Shown here piece by piece: positions 39,290-51,612 of a DNA stretch of 64,000 nucleotides. The translations under genes and the position numbers were made by a program. Every line of letters starts with the position of its first letter. Within the stretch, counting starts at the first letter, position 1. The stretch is from Taudactylus pleione (lineage: Eukaryota; Chordata; Amphibia; Anura; Myobatrachidae). The stretch lies in NCBI GenBank assembly GCA_031769625.1, contig JAUIMM010000003.1:741001-805000 (forward strand). Reading direction: 5' to 3'. The notes under the pieces were generated by a model. That model worked only from the letters and a program-made list of their open reading frames with translations, was not told the origin of the DNA and did no database searches.

Positions 39290-41829
39290 TTAAACCCCAT
39301 AGTAGTGCCACTATTCATGTTATAGCACACAGTGACCCCAGTTCATATTATGCCTGATTTTACTGCTGCCAGTACATATTATACCACATTGTAGTGCTCC
39401 CAGTACATATTACGTCACATTGTAGTGCTCCCAGTACATATTATGTCACATTGTAGTGTTCCCAGTACATATTATGTCACATTGTAGTGCTGCCGGTACA
39501 TATTATACCACATTGTAGTGCTGCCGGTACATATTATACCACATTGTAGTGCTGCCGGTACATATTACACCTCATTGTAGTGCTCCCAGTACATATTAAG
39601 TCACATTGTAGTGCTGCCAGTACATATTATACCACATTGTAGTGCTGCCGGTACATATTATACCTCATTGTAGTGCTGCTGGTACATATTATACCTCATT
39701 GTAGTGCTGCCAGTACATATTGTGCCTCATTGTAGTGCTGCCAGTACATATTATACCACATTGTAGTGCGTACATATTATGTCACATTGCAGTGCTGCCA
39801 GTACATATTATGTCACATTGTAGTGCTGCCAGTACATATTATACCTCATTGTAGTGCTGCCAGTACATATTATACCACATTGTAGTGCTGCCAGTACATA
39901 TTATGTCACATTGCAGTGCTGCCAGTACATATTATACCACATTGTAGTGCTGCCAGTACATATTATACCACATTGTAGTGCTGCCGGTACATATTATACC
40001 ACATTGTAGTGCTGCCGGTACATATTATACCTCATTGTAGTGCTGCCAGTACATATTATACCACATTGTAGTGCTCCCAGTACATATTATGTCACATTGT
40101 AGTGCTGCCGGTACATATTATACCTCATTGTAGTGCTGCCAGTACATATTATACCACATTGTAGTGCTGCCAGTACATATTATGTCACATTGCAGTGCTG
40201 CCAGTACATATTATGTCACATTGTAGTGCTGCCAGTACATATTATACCTCATTGTAGTGCTGCCAGTACATATTATACCACATTGTAGTGCTGCCAGTAC
40301 ATATTATGTCACATTGCAGTGCTGCCAGTACATATTATGTCACATTGTAGTGATGCCAGTACATATTATACCTCATTGTAGTGCTGCCAATACATATTAT
40401 ACCACATTGTAGTGCTGCCAGTACATATTATGTCACATTGCAGTGCTGCCAGTACATATTATGTCACATTGCAGTGCTGCCAGTACATATTATGTCACAT
40501 TGCAGTGCTGCCAGTATATATTATACCACATTGCAGTGCTGCCAGTACATATTATACCACATTGTAGTGCTGCCGGTACATATTATACCACATTGTAGTG
40601 CTCCCGGTACATATTATACATCATTGTAGTGCTGCCAGTACATATTATACCACATTGTAGTGCTGCCGGTACATATTATACCACATTGTAGTGCTGCCGG
40701 TACATATTATATCACATTGTAGTGCTGCCGGTACATATTATGTCACATTGTAGTGCCGCCGGTACATATTATACCACATTGTAGTGCTGCCGGTACATAT
40801 TATATCACATTGTAGTGCTGCCGGTACATATTATACCACATTGTAGTGCTGCCGGTACATATTATATCACATTGTAGTGCTGCCGGTACATATTATGTCA
40901 CATTGTAATGCTGCCAGTACATATTATACCACATTGTAGTGCAGCCGGTACATATTATATCACATTGTAGTGCTGCCGGTACATATTATGTCACATTGTA
41001 GTGCTGCCGGTACATATTATGTCACATTGTAATGCTGCCGGTGCATATGATACCACATTGTAGTGCTGCTAGTACATATTATACCTCATTGTAGTGCTGC
41101 CAGTACATATTATGTCACATTGTAGTGCTGCCAGTACATATTATACCACATTGTAGTGCTGCCAGTACATATTATGTCCCATTGTAGTGCTGTCAGTACA
41201 TATTATACCTCATTGTAGTGCTGCCAGTACATATTATACCTCATTGTAGTGCTGCCAGTACATATTATACCACATTGTATTGCTGCCAGTACATATTATA
41301 CCACATTGTAGTGCCGCCAGTACATATTATACCACATTGTAGTGCCGCCAGTACATATTATACCACATTGTAGTGCTCCCAGTGTATATTATATCACATT
41401 GTAGTGCTGCCAGTACATATTATACCACATTTTAGTGCTGCCAGTACATATTATACCACATTGTAGTGCTGCCAGTACATATTATACCACATTGTAGTGC
41501 TGCTGCCAGTACATATTATATCACATTGTAGTGCTGCCAGTACATATTATACCACATTGTAGTGCTGCCGGTACATATTATATCACATTGTAGTGCTGCC
41601 AGTACATATTATGTCACATTGTAGTGCTGCCGGTACATATTATGTCACATTGTAGTGCTGCCGGTACATATTATATCACATTGTAGTGCTGCCAGTACAT
41701 ATTATACCACATTGTAGTGCTGCCAGTACATATTATGTCACATTGTAGTGCTGCCGGTACATATTATACCACATTGTAGTGCTGCCGGTACATATTATAC
41801 CACGTTGTAGTGCTGCCGGTACATATTAT
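39290..41829 (+). repeat. Second 31-bp satellite, segment 1
   Basis: The monomer joins TACATATTATACCACATT to GTAGTGCTGCCGG (31 bp). Variant positions are TACCAC/GTCAC/ACCTC/ATCAC and CCAGT/CCGGT. The first two or three units are strongly diverged. The sequence is unrelated to the intron 4 satellite although the period is the same. The total over three segments is about 187 copies. Confidence 0.97.
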
Positions 41830-42475
41830 GACAAGCGAGTGCTTGAATAAGCGCAAGCAAGTTTAAACCCCTAGGGAGGGTGGGGTTGCACAGCATCTCA
41901 CAAGAGAGGAGGGGTTAATTTAATTTAAGGAATAGCCTATAGGAATTAGTTAGGGGCGGGTTTAGGGTGGGATGGCAGACATTTTATGTGTTAGTGTAGA
42001 TAGGATCTGCCTCTTTTCATCGATCCCCTTCCGCCCACCCCAATAATTGGCTATTTTTTCTTTTTCTTTGCCGGAAGAGTTTGTCAACCTCTATACAGCG
42101 GGAAAGAACGGCAGTCCAGTGGGTATTGCGCTGCAGTAATTTTTGAGGTGCGCTCTCCATACCAATACATTAATTTTTGTCTGAGCTTCACTACTAAGGG
42201 CGAGGGGGCACTGGCTGACTGGCCGGCTCCATTGTAGTGTATTGGTGGGAGAGTTGGAGCCTGATAATTTTTTATTGGTGACAGGCAATTGAGCAGCTGG
42301 CCGTTCTTTCTTGCTGCCACCATACTGAATTTACTTGTTAAAAGTTAATAAAAAAGGTTGACCTATTTTAATGGCATTTCTACTGTGTCCGTGTCGTTAT
42401 TTTAGTTATGTCACAGGTTGTTTTAATTTAGTTAAGTGTGAGGGTAGTGCAACTCCACATCTGCCGATAGGGCGT
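41830..42475. mobile_element. Insertion of unknown class inside satellite 2
   Basis: GACAAGCGAGTGCTTGAATAA begins and GCCGATAGGGCG ends the 646-base insert. TTAT-like flanks occur at both edges. Its last 120 bases (GTTGACC..., TTTTAGTTAT..., GCGTTTA) resemble 51.48-51.59 kb. No terminal inverted repeat is seen. Confidence 0.6.
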
Positions 42476-44630
42476 TTATACCACATTGTAGTGCTGCCGG
42501 TACATATTATACCACATTGTAGTGCTGCCAGTACATATTATGTCACATTGTAGTGCTGCCAGTACATATTATGTCACATTGTAGTGCTGCCAGTACATAT
42601 TATGTCACATTGTAGTGCTGCCAGTACATATTATACCACATTGTAGTGCTGCCGGTACATATTATACCACATTGTAGTGCTCCTGCCGGTACATATTATA
42701 CCTCATTGTAGTGCTGCCAGTAGATATTATACCTCATTGTAGTGCTGCCAGTACATATTATACCACATTGTTGTGCTGCCGGTACATATTATACCACATT
42801 GTAGTGCTGCCAGTACATATTATATCACATTGTAGTGCTGCCAGTACATATTATATCACATTGTAGTTCTATCTTTACATATTATGTCACATTGTAGTGC
42901 TGCTGCCAGTACATACTATACCACATTGTAGTGCTGCCAGTACATATTATACCACATTGTAGTTCTGTCAGTACATATTATACCACATTGTAGTGCTGCC
43001 AGTACATATTATACCACATTGTAGTGCTGCCAGTACATATTATACCACATTGTAGTGCTGCCAGTACATATTATACCACATTGTAGTGCTGCCAGTACAT
43101 TTTATACCACATTGTAGTGCTGCCAGTACATATTATACCACATTGTAGTGCTGCCGGTACATATTATACGACATTGTAGTGCTGCCGGTACATATTATAC
43201 CACATTGTAGTGCTGCCGGTACATATTATACCACATTGTAGTGCTGCCGGTACATATTATGCCACATTGTAGTGCTGCCGGTACATATTATGCCACATTG
43301 TAGTGCTGCCGGTACATATTATGTCACATTTTAGTGCTGCCGGTACATATTATGTCACATTGTAGTGCTGCCAGTACCTTTTATACCACATTGTAGTGCT
43401 GCCACTACATATTATATCACATTGTAATGCTGCCAGTACATATCATACCTCATTGTAGTGCTGCCAGTACATATTATACTAAATTGTAGTGCTGCTGCCA
43501 GTACATATTTTATCACATTGTAGTGCTGCCAGTACATATTATACCACATTGTAGTGCTGCCAGTACATATTATACCACATTGTAGTGCTGCCGGTACATA
43601 TTATGTCACATCGTAGTGCTGTCGGTACATATTATACCACATTGTAGTGCTGCCGGTACATATTATACCACATTGTAGTGCTGCCAGTACATATTATATC
43701 ACATTGTAGTGCTGCCAGTACATATTATACCACATTGTAGTGCTGCCAGTACATATTATACCACATTGTAGTGCTGCCGTTACATATTATACCACATTGT
43801 AATGCTGCCGGTACATATTATATCACATTGTAGTTCTATCTTTACATATTATGTCACATTGTAGTGCTGCTGCCAGTACATATTATACCACATTGTAGTG
43901 CTGCCAGTACATATTATACCACATTGTACTGCTGCCAGTACATATTATACCACATTGTAGTGCTGCCGGTACATATTATACCACATTGTAGTGCTGCCGG
44001 TACATATTATACCACATTGTTGTGCTGCCGGTACATATTATATCACATTGTAGTTCTATCTTTACATATTATGTCACATTGTAGTGCTGCTGCCAGTACA
44101 TATTATACCACATTGTAGTGCTGCCAGTACATATTATACCACATTGTAGTGCTGCCGGTACATATTATACCACATTGTAGTGCTGCCGGTACATATTATA
44201 CCACATTGTTGTGCTGCCGGTACATATTATACCACATTGTAGTGCTGCCGGTACATATTATACCACATTGTAGTGCTGCCGGTACATATTATACCACATT
44301 GTAGTGCTGCCGGTACATATTATACCACATTGTTGTGCTGCCGGTACATATTATACCACATTGTAGTGCTGCCGGTACATATACCACATTGTAGTGCTGC
44401 CGGTACATATTATACCACATTGTAGTGCTGCCGGTACATATTATACCACATTGTAGTGCTGCGTGTACATATTATACCACATTGTAGTGCTGCCAGTACA
44501 TATTATACCACATTGTAGTGCTGCCAGTACATATTATACCTCATTGTAGTGCTGCCAGTACATATTATACCACATTGTAGTGCTGCCGGTACATATTATA
44601 CCACATTGTAGTGCTGCCGGTACATATTAT
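42476..44630 (+). repeat. Second 31-bp satellite, segment 2
   Basis: The same monomer resumes. A few units carry an extra GCT (GTGCTGCTGCCAG) or the variant TAGTTCTATCTTTAC, the latter recurring at about 42865, 43833 and 44053, again evidence of block duplication. Confidence 0.97.
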
Positions 44631-45100
44631 GGGCCCCATTTACAAACGAAGGGAAAAACCAGCGGGAATTTTCGTTAGTATCACTGTGATGCAAACGAAA
44701 ATTCCACTGGTATGTAGTAATACTTACCCCTCCGGCGAGGTCCAGCGAAGTCCAGCGGAATCCTCGCCCTCGACGAGGTCCTCTGCTGTGCTGCTGGCAG
44801 CCTAACGCTGCCAGCGACGGGACTCCAGGGTCATGCGCATGCGCGACGGTCCGTCTGCGCATGTGCATGACAGGAAGATCCAGCAGTGCCTGGAAGTCTT
44901 CATTGAAGCCGGAAAGGCACTGCCGGGTCTCCATTGCCAGCAATGGGGCCCGCATCGCTCTTGCCATCTTTTAGATGGCGAGAGCGATGCTGTACAAACA
45001 GCAGTAATCTAAGATTACCGCTGTTTACTAAATACAGCAAGATGGTATAACCCCTTTAACGAGCGCTAAAGGGGTTATATTTCGTTTGTAAATGGGGCCC
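44631..45100. mobile_element. Inverted-repeat element in satellite 2, TAT duplication
   Basis: GGGCCCCATTTACAAACGAA and TTCGTTTGTAAATGGGGCCC are a perfect 20-bp inverted repeat. TAT flanks it at 44628-44630 and 45101-45103. Removing it and one TAT restores ACATATTATGTCACATT of the satellite. The 470-bp GC-rich interior has no transposase. Confidence 0.93.
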
Positions 45101-46266
45101 TATGTCACATTGTAGTGCTGCCAGTACATATTATACCACATTGTAGTGCTGCCAGTACATATTATACCACATTGTAGTGCTGCCAGTACATATTATACCA
45201 CATTGTAGTGCTGCCAGTACATATTATACCACGTTGTAGTGCTGCCAGTACATATTATGTCACGTTGTAGTGCTGCCAGTACATATTATACCACATTGTA
45301 GTGCTGCCGGTACATATTATACCACATTGTAGTGCTGCCAGTACATATTATACCACATTGTTGTGCTGCCAGTACATATTATACCACATTGTAGTGCTGC
45401 CAGTACATATTATGTCACATTGTAGTGCTGCCAGTACATATTATGTCACATTGTAGTGCTGCCAGTACATATTATACCACATTGTAGTGCTGCCAGTACA
45501 TATTATACCACATTGTAATGCTGCCAGTACATATTATACCACATTGTAGTGCTGCCAGTACATATTATACCACATTGCAGTTCTGTCAGTACATATTATG
45601 TCACATTGTAGTGCTGCCGGTACATATTATACCACATTGTAGTGCTGCCAGTACATATTATACCACATTGTAGTGCTGCTGCCAGTACATATTATGTCAC
45701 ATTGTAGTGCTGCCAGTACATATTATACCTCATTGTAGTGCTGCCAGTACATATTATACCACATTGTAGTGCTGCCAGTACATATTATACCACATTGTAG
45801 TGCTGCCGGTACATATTATACCACATTGTAGTGCTGCCGGTACATATTATACCACATTGTAGTGCTGCCGGTACATATTATGTCACATTGTAGTGCTGCC
45901 GGTACATATTATACCACATTGTAGTGCTGCCGGTACATATTATACCACATTGTTGTGCTGCCGGTACATATTATACCACATTGTAGTGCTGCCGGTACAT
46001 ATTATACCACATTGTAGTGCTGCCGGTACATATTATGTCACATTGTAGTGCTGCCGGTACATATTATACCACATTGTAGTGCTGCCGGTACATATTATAC
46101 CACATTGTAGTGCTGCCAGTATATATTATACCATATTGTAGTGCTGCCGGTACATATTATACCACATTGTTGTGCTGCCGGTACATATTATACCACATTG
46201 TAGGGCTGCCAGTATATATTATACCATATTGTAGTGCTGCCACTACATATTATGTCACATTGTAGT
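45101..46266 (+). repeat. Second 31-bp satellite, segment 3
   Basis: The array continues to ATTATGTCACATTGTAGTTGG, where it passes directly into the 80-bp minisatellite. Confidence 0.97.
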
Positions 46267-46985
46267 TGGTAGAATAGTATAGTGGTTGGTAGGTAGAATA
46301 TAATGGGGGGGGTCAGGTGGGATAGAATAGAGGGTTGGTAATTGGGTAGAATAGTATAGTGGTTGGTAGGTAGAATATAATGGTGGGTAGTCAGGTAGGA
46401 TAGAATAGAGGGGTGGTAATTGGGTAGAATAGTATAGTGGTTGGTAGGTAAAATATAATGGGGGGGTAGTCAGGTAGGATAGAATAGAGGGGTGTTAATT
46501 GGGTAGAATAGTATAGTAGTTGGTAGGTAGAATATAATAGGGGGGGTAGTCAGGTAGGATAGAATAGAGGGGTGGTAATTGGGTAGAATAGTATAGTGGT
46601 TGGTAGGTAGAATATAATGGGGGGTAGTCAGGTAGGATAGAATAGAGGGGTGGTAATTGCGAAGAATAGTATAGTGGTTGGTAGGTAGAATATAGTAGGG
46701 GGGGTAGTCAGGTAGGACAGAATAGAGGGGTGGTAATTGGGTAGAATAGTATAGTAGTTGGTAGGTAGAATATAATGGGGGGTAGTCAGGTAGGATAGAA
46801 TAGAGGGGTGGTAATTGGGAAGAATAGTATAGTGGTTGGTAGGTAGAATATAATAGGGGGGGTAGTCAGGTAGGATAGAATAGTGGGGTGGTAATTGGGT
46901 AGAATAGTTTAGTGGTTGGTAGGTAGAATATAATAGGGGGGGTAGTCAGGTAGGATAGAATAGAGGGTTGTAATCGGGTACAATA
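46267..46985 (+). repeat. 80-bp minisatellite, about nine copies
   Basis: The unit contains GTAGAATAGTATAGTGGTTG, then GTAGGTAGAATATAATGGGG, then GTAGTCAGGTAGGATAGAAT and AGAGGGGTGGTAATTGG. The length varies by one or two Gs. It directly abuts satellite 2. Confidence 0.95.
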
Positions 46986-47999
46986 GACTAGAGAAGTGTT
47001 TTAGAAATGTGATAAGCTTGGAGGTGAGACCTGAGCTGTCAGGGACACTTGATGGTTTTGATGCTAGAAGAAAGTGTTATTGTGCCAGAGAGGTCATCCC
47101 ATAGAGTTGGTGCAGCCCAGAGGAGCCCCATACTTGGATGAGAGACAAAGATCTAAATTTGGAGATGGGAGAAGAGGTATTCTAAAACTCGGGTTATTAC
47201 CGTGTCATCCCGAGTCACGGCTCAGTGGAAAAGTCTCCAATGAAAAAATACCGGGTATTCCTTCCTGGATCTCGAGCAGGATTTTACGCGGGTAAGACCT
47301 GGGTATGGCTCAGTGGAAATGGGTATCCACTGATTGGCATACTGTGGCCAATTGGTGGCAGAGCGGTGACCACGACGGGGACCGTTCTACAAAATGGGGG
47401 CCTTTCGTCCCTGTTTTGTAGGCCTGGCCAGGCCAGGGTCTGCGTCTGCGTCTTCCTGGCCCCAGCTGAGGAGTTCGGTCACCCCATTCTGAGTAAGCTT
47501 AGACTTACTCAGATGGACGATGGCTGCGAGCATCACAACCGATGATCCGATGATGCGTCTTCGGATGCAGGCATCGGATCTGCGATGCCGTCAATGGGCG
47601 TCTTTTTCCTTCTGACACCTCCTGCTGGCATCCGCACAATTTAGCAGTAGCAGCTGCGAAAACCCTAAAAATAAACAAAAAAAACTGCACGGCGACATTC
47701 TGGGTCGACAATATGAGCCTGTCGACATTAAAACCATGTTGATATTTTTGAATCAACACTGGTGTCAACATTCCGACCAAAATCCCTTAGACCTGCTAAA
47801 AATAAAATGAATAGTGTATTAGGCTATTTACAGCATAAGATGGCATGGGAGGGGGAAAACAAGATTTGCTAATTATATTTAAATTATCACTAGGGGAAAT
47901 GGATTTAAAAAAAAAAACAAAAACAAATAAAAATACAACATTGTGTTGGGTTATCATTTAATGTCCTTCTTTTGTTTTTTATGATGTCCTGCTACAATG
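46986..47999. other. Unassigned DNA with possible repeat fragments
   Basis: 46.99-47.19 kb looks like a dispersed-repeat fragment. The rest includes short local palindromes (GTAAGCTTAGACTTAC) and no supported gene. Confidence 0.4.
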
Positions 48000-48200
48000 A
48001 GCGTGATAAAAAGCCAGATTACTTGGTCCCTCTCTCAGATTTGCATTCTTGAGCAGTAATGAATGGAGGCCTTTTATCCATCCAGCACAACCTCCCCGTC
48101 ATTTGCTTTGCACATCAGATTCTTCCGGTTTCAAGAAGAGACTCATTAAAATCTGTTGTTCCTGTTAACTCTTGGTGAAGCGAAATACATTTAAACAAAG
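48000..48200. promoter_or_regulatory. Possible conserved non-coding element
   Basis: This repeat-free stretch contains an octamer-like ATTTGCAT, TAATGAATGGAGGCC, CATTTGCTTTGC and CTCATTAAAA. It has the balanced, homeobox-site-rich look of vertebrate conserved enhancers. That is an impression only; conservation was not tested. Confidence 0.2.
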
Positions 48201-48666
48201 AAAGATGAACCTATCTGTACTAATAACATAACAGCAGGCATGTTAAACAAGTGTTACAAGCTATAACAAACATTTATGGTAATTAGGCAGGAAGGAGACG
48301 GGGACCACAGGTGAAAGGTCGGTGGGACACCTATTGCAATACTTGCCGAGTTTTGGGACCTCTCTACTGGAATTTCTTGGAGGAAAGGTGGTAAATGCAG
48401 GGGGTGCGGCAATGCGATTTGCGTCCTCATGTCCCCCCCACCCCCCAGTCTCAAACCCCTAGGAAAGTGGGAGGTCTTGGACCAGCCTATGGCTACCATC
48501 TATAGCAAAGCCAAGGCTGATTAAGGGCTAAATGGGCCTGGTGCTGAAAACGATTAAGAGACTCCACTGAGAAAGGGAAGAGGTGTGACCAGTGATGTGT
48601 GGGTGTGGCCGGTGCCATGTGGGCCTGTACATCCCCAACACTATCAGCCCCAATGTCTCCCTAAAT
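48201..48666. other. Unassigned DNA
   Basis: GC-rich towards the right. No gene or element ends were recognised before family A element A3. Confidence 0.45.
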
Positions 48667-49029
48667 CAGGCTTGCCTACCCTCCCGATTTGGCCATGAGC
48701 CTCCCGAATATCGGGGGCTGCTCCCGGCCCCCCCGGAAAGGCAGGCAAGCCTCCCAGCATCCACAAACCCTCCCAACTTCCCCCCAGAATAAACTAGAAA
48801 TCACCGCAGCAAGGGGCGGTGTTGCGATTAATGCTGAATCGCGTCATTGTGGCCCCACCCCCTGTTTCACAATGCTGAAAATAATGTTATTGTGAATAGG
48901 GGGCGGGGCCACGATGATGTGATCATGTGGCTCCGCCCCCAATGTGTCATAACTGTCTGGACACGCCCCCGCTGTTAGCTGACAATTAGCTCCCTCCCAG
49001 AAGTTGGGAGCTGATTGTCGGCAAGTATG
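48667..49029. mobile_element. Family A hAT-like element (A3), exact 8-bp duplication
   Basis: CAGGCTTGCC and GGCAAGTATG ends, flanked by CCCTAAAT at 48659-48666 and 49030-49037. The body matches A1 and A4. Confidence 0.92.
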
Positions 49030-49037
49030 CCCTAAAT

Positions 49038-49640
49038 ACGACTCATCAGAACACGCTACATGTTGCCAGTCCTCCAGAGTCCAATTAGCGACGTCACAAG
49101 CCCAGGTGAGGCGCTGTGTCCTGTGTGTTAACAGGGGCACTCTGGTGGGTCTTCTGCTCCCATATCTCATGGAAGCTAAAGATTGCTGCGCTGACCTGCT
49201 GGATATACACCTGATACCTCCTGCATTGAGTGTGAAGGGATTTGAGCCAGTGCCGCTTGTCTGTTACCACAAACAATTATGGAGAGACGCTGCTGGTCAC
49301 GATTATTAAGCACACGTGGTCGGCCACTGCGCTGTCCACGGTACGTGGTAACGCCTTCCATGAAGTATTCTCGGTACGCACGTGACACCGTAGATTGAGG
49401 AATGTTGAATGTCCCCACAAATTTGGAAAATGGAATGTCCCATTCGTTGGGCACCGACTATCATGCTCTGTTCGATCTCCGATAATTCACGTTGCATTGC
49501 CATGAGTAGCCCAACCGGTGTTCACACTGACTCACGAGATGTCAAATTACAACTGATGTAGGTCCGGGCATTTCCAAGATGTCAGTACGGATACTGCTAC
49601 CCCATGACTTTTGGCACTTCAGTATATAGTCCACTGTATG
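49038..49640 (-). pseudogene. Tc1/mariner-like transposase fragment
   Basis: Read on the minus strand. A terminal region with GCCAAAAGTCATGGGGTAGC lies near 49600. Below it are frameshifted pieces: a helix-turn-helix region (IPQSTVSRAYREY), a SGRPRVL linker, then RRPTRVPLLT, LEDWQHVACSDES, where the SDES likely holds the first catalytic Asp. The fragment stops at the edge of A3 and the later D and E motifs are absent. At least two frame changes separate the parts. Confidence 0.8.
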
Positions 49641-49660
49641 GCCAGCTGGGCCATACATCA

Positions 49661-50073
49661 CAAGCTTGCCTAACCTCCCGATTTGGCCGGGAGCCTCCCG
49701 ATTTTCGGGTGCCACTCCCCGGCCCCCCGGAAAGGCAGGCAAGCCTCCCGGAAGCCTTCAACCCTCCCGACCTCCCCCCAGAAAAAACTAGAAACCCCCG
49801 CAGCGGGAGGGGGGGTGTCGGTGACGCGATTCGTGCTGAATCGCGTCATAGTGGCCCTGCCCCCTGCTTCTCAATGGCGAAAATAAGGGCATTGTGAATA
49901 AGGGGCGGGGCCACAATGACGCAATCACGTGGCCCGCCCTCGGCTCCACCCACAATGTGACGTAACTGGACGGCTCCGCCCCCAATGTGACATCAATGGC
50001 CGGCCCCGGCCCCCGCTGTTAGCCGACAATCAGCTCCCTCCCGGAAGGCTGGAGCTGATTGTCGGCAAGTATG
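49661..50073. mobile_element. Family A hAT-like element (A4), exact 8-bp duplication
   Basis: CAAGCTTGCC and GGCAAGTATG ends, flanked by ATACATCA at 49653-49660 and 50074-50081. It lies just beyond the Tc1-like terminus at about 49640. Confidence 0.92.
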
Positions 50074-50081
50074 ATACATCA

Positions 50082-50465
50082 TCAAGCTCTCAGAATCATA
50101 GGGCTATTCATAAGTGGAGGCCTGGGGCTGTAGTCCCATCTGCCCCCTTGTTAATCTGGCCATGGGCATCAGGATAATGCCCAATATATTTACACTGCTG
50201 TCCTCTTATGTGCACTCAGATATTCAGAATTCTCCCAGCTTCCTTTGTGTTATCTCTTTCCTCAGTCTTGATTTGTTATCATCATTTGAGCGTGTTTACC
50301 AGCAGAGATTACAGTAAGCGCTGTATCATAATGAAGTGCCCATGTATAATAAAGAAATGTGTTAGTGTGTGATTGTCTCACTTTTTTTGTCTTCCGCTTT
50401 TATAAAGAACATGGAGGACATTTAATATGTCAGTAGTGACATAAACCTCCAATCTGTCACCCTGC
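50082..50465. other. Unassigned DNA
   Basis: Unique-looking sequence, no gene. Confidence 0.45.
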
Positions 50466-50880
50466 ACACCAGGGGCGTTTTAAGAGAAGAGGGGGCCCGT
50501 GTGCACCTTCCGTTTGAGCCCCCTACGCTCCATCAGCGGCTCAGCGCAGCACTGAGCGCTGTAGACTCTGGCTTCATGCCAGAATCTACAGCACATGAGC
50601 GTGTCTCCGGGAAAATGGCGCCCGCGCCTGCTTTCCCGGGGACATCTTTTCTGCGCAAGCACAGAACACTGGGAAAATGGCCGCCGCCATGTTCCCAGTG
50701 TGTGTTTGCTGCTCTGCAGCGCCAGTCCGGCTCTGCGGAGCAGCACTTCGGGAATCGGCGGAGGGGTAAGTCTGATTGATTACCTGTGGGTGCAGGGAGT
50801 GCGGTGTGGACCCAGGGGCCGTGTGCACCGCACACCTTGCAGCCATTATAAAGACGCCTCTGCTGCCCACTCAGGAGCAT
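50466..50880. repeat. Dispersed GC-rich repeat with inverted internal pieces
   Basis: CCAGGGGCGTTTTAAGAGAAG starts and CATTATAAAGACGCCTCTG ends an imperfect inverted pair. GCTGTAGACTCTGGCTTCATG is mirrored by CAGAATCTACAGC. It is related in style to the 26.76-kb repeat (GGTGCAGGGTGTGCGGTG). Confidence 0.6.
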
Positions 50881-51612
50881 AAGGGTTAGGTGTGAAAGGG
50901 GGAGGGGTCATGGGTAAGGACTGAGTTTCCAATAGGCTGTTAGGATGGTTTTGTGGGTATTGTTTTGGAGGTTTTATGGGTAATCTGGGTTAGAAGAACC
51001 CTCTCTTTTTCTGGATTTTTCCCACCCGGGGGTTATTATTGGTTGTTGATGTCAATTTTGTAGTGGGGTGGCCTAGTTACGGATGACCTTATTTTGATGG
51101 GGATGGTTTGAGCAATGTTAGGGCCTGGAGAGTTACCCATATGGCTGGGGTGGCACAAGGGCAAGTTTAGGAGACTTGGGACGCCACTGTCCAGGTGGGT
51201 TCCGTCCTTCTCAGCTGCATGGGTGGCTTCCCAAGTTGTAGTCCCCGCAGGGTCAGGTAGGAGGCCTATGACCTAGCGAGTTGCAGGGGGAGGGGGCAGA
51301 TGGTCCCGAGGAGTTAATTTTTCAACGGGCTGTTTAGGCCCGAATTTGTTATTTTCTACATATGTTTATATTGCATTTGCTTTGTGCTAGGCCGTTCGTA
51401 TCCCCGCCACCATTTATTATAATTAATAATCTTGAGTTTAATAAATAGTTCAATTAAATAGATTACTTTTAGGAATAAAAAGTTGACCAGTTTCAGGCAA
51501 ATTTTGGTGTTGTGTCTTCATTTTTAGTTATAAGATGGGGCATGGTGTGTGAATGTGTGCGTGGGGTGATCTGACGATAGAGCGTTTAATAAAGAGATTA
51601 AAAAAAAAAAAC
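50881..51612. repeat. Dispersed repeat sharing its 3' part with the 41.83-kb insertion
   Basis: It ends CTGACGATAGAGCGTTTAATAA followed by an A run. AAAAGTTGACCAG, TTTTTAGTTAT and GATAGNGCGTTTA recur in order in the insert at 41830-42475. The class is not determined. Confidence 0.45.

Noticed and set aside
39400..46260. A CRISPR-like array, because of regular short repeats
   Set aside because: The repeats are tandem with no unique spacers and the DNA is vertebrate. They are a satellite.
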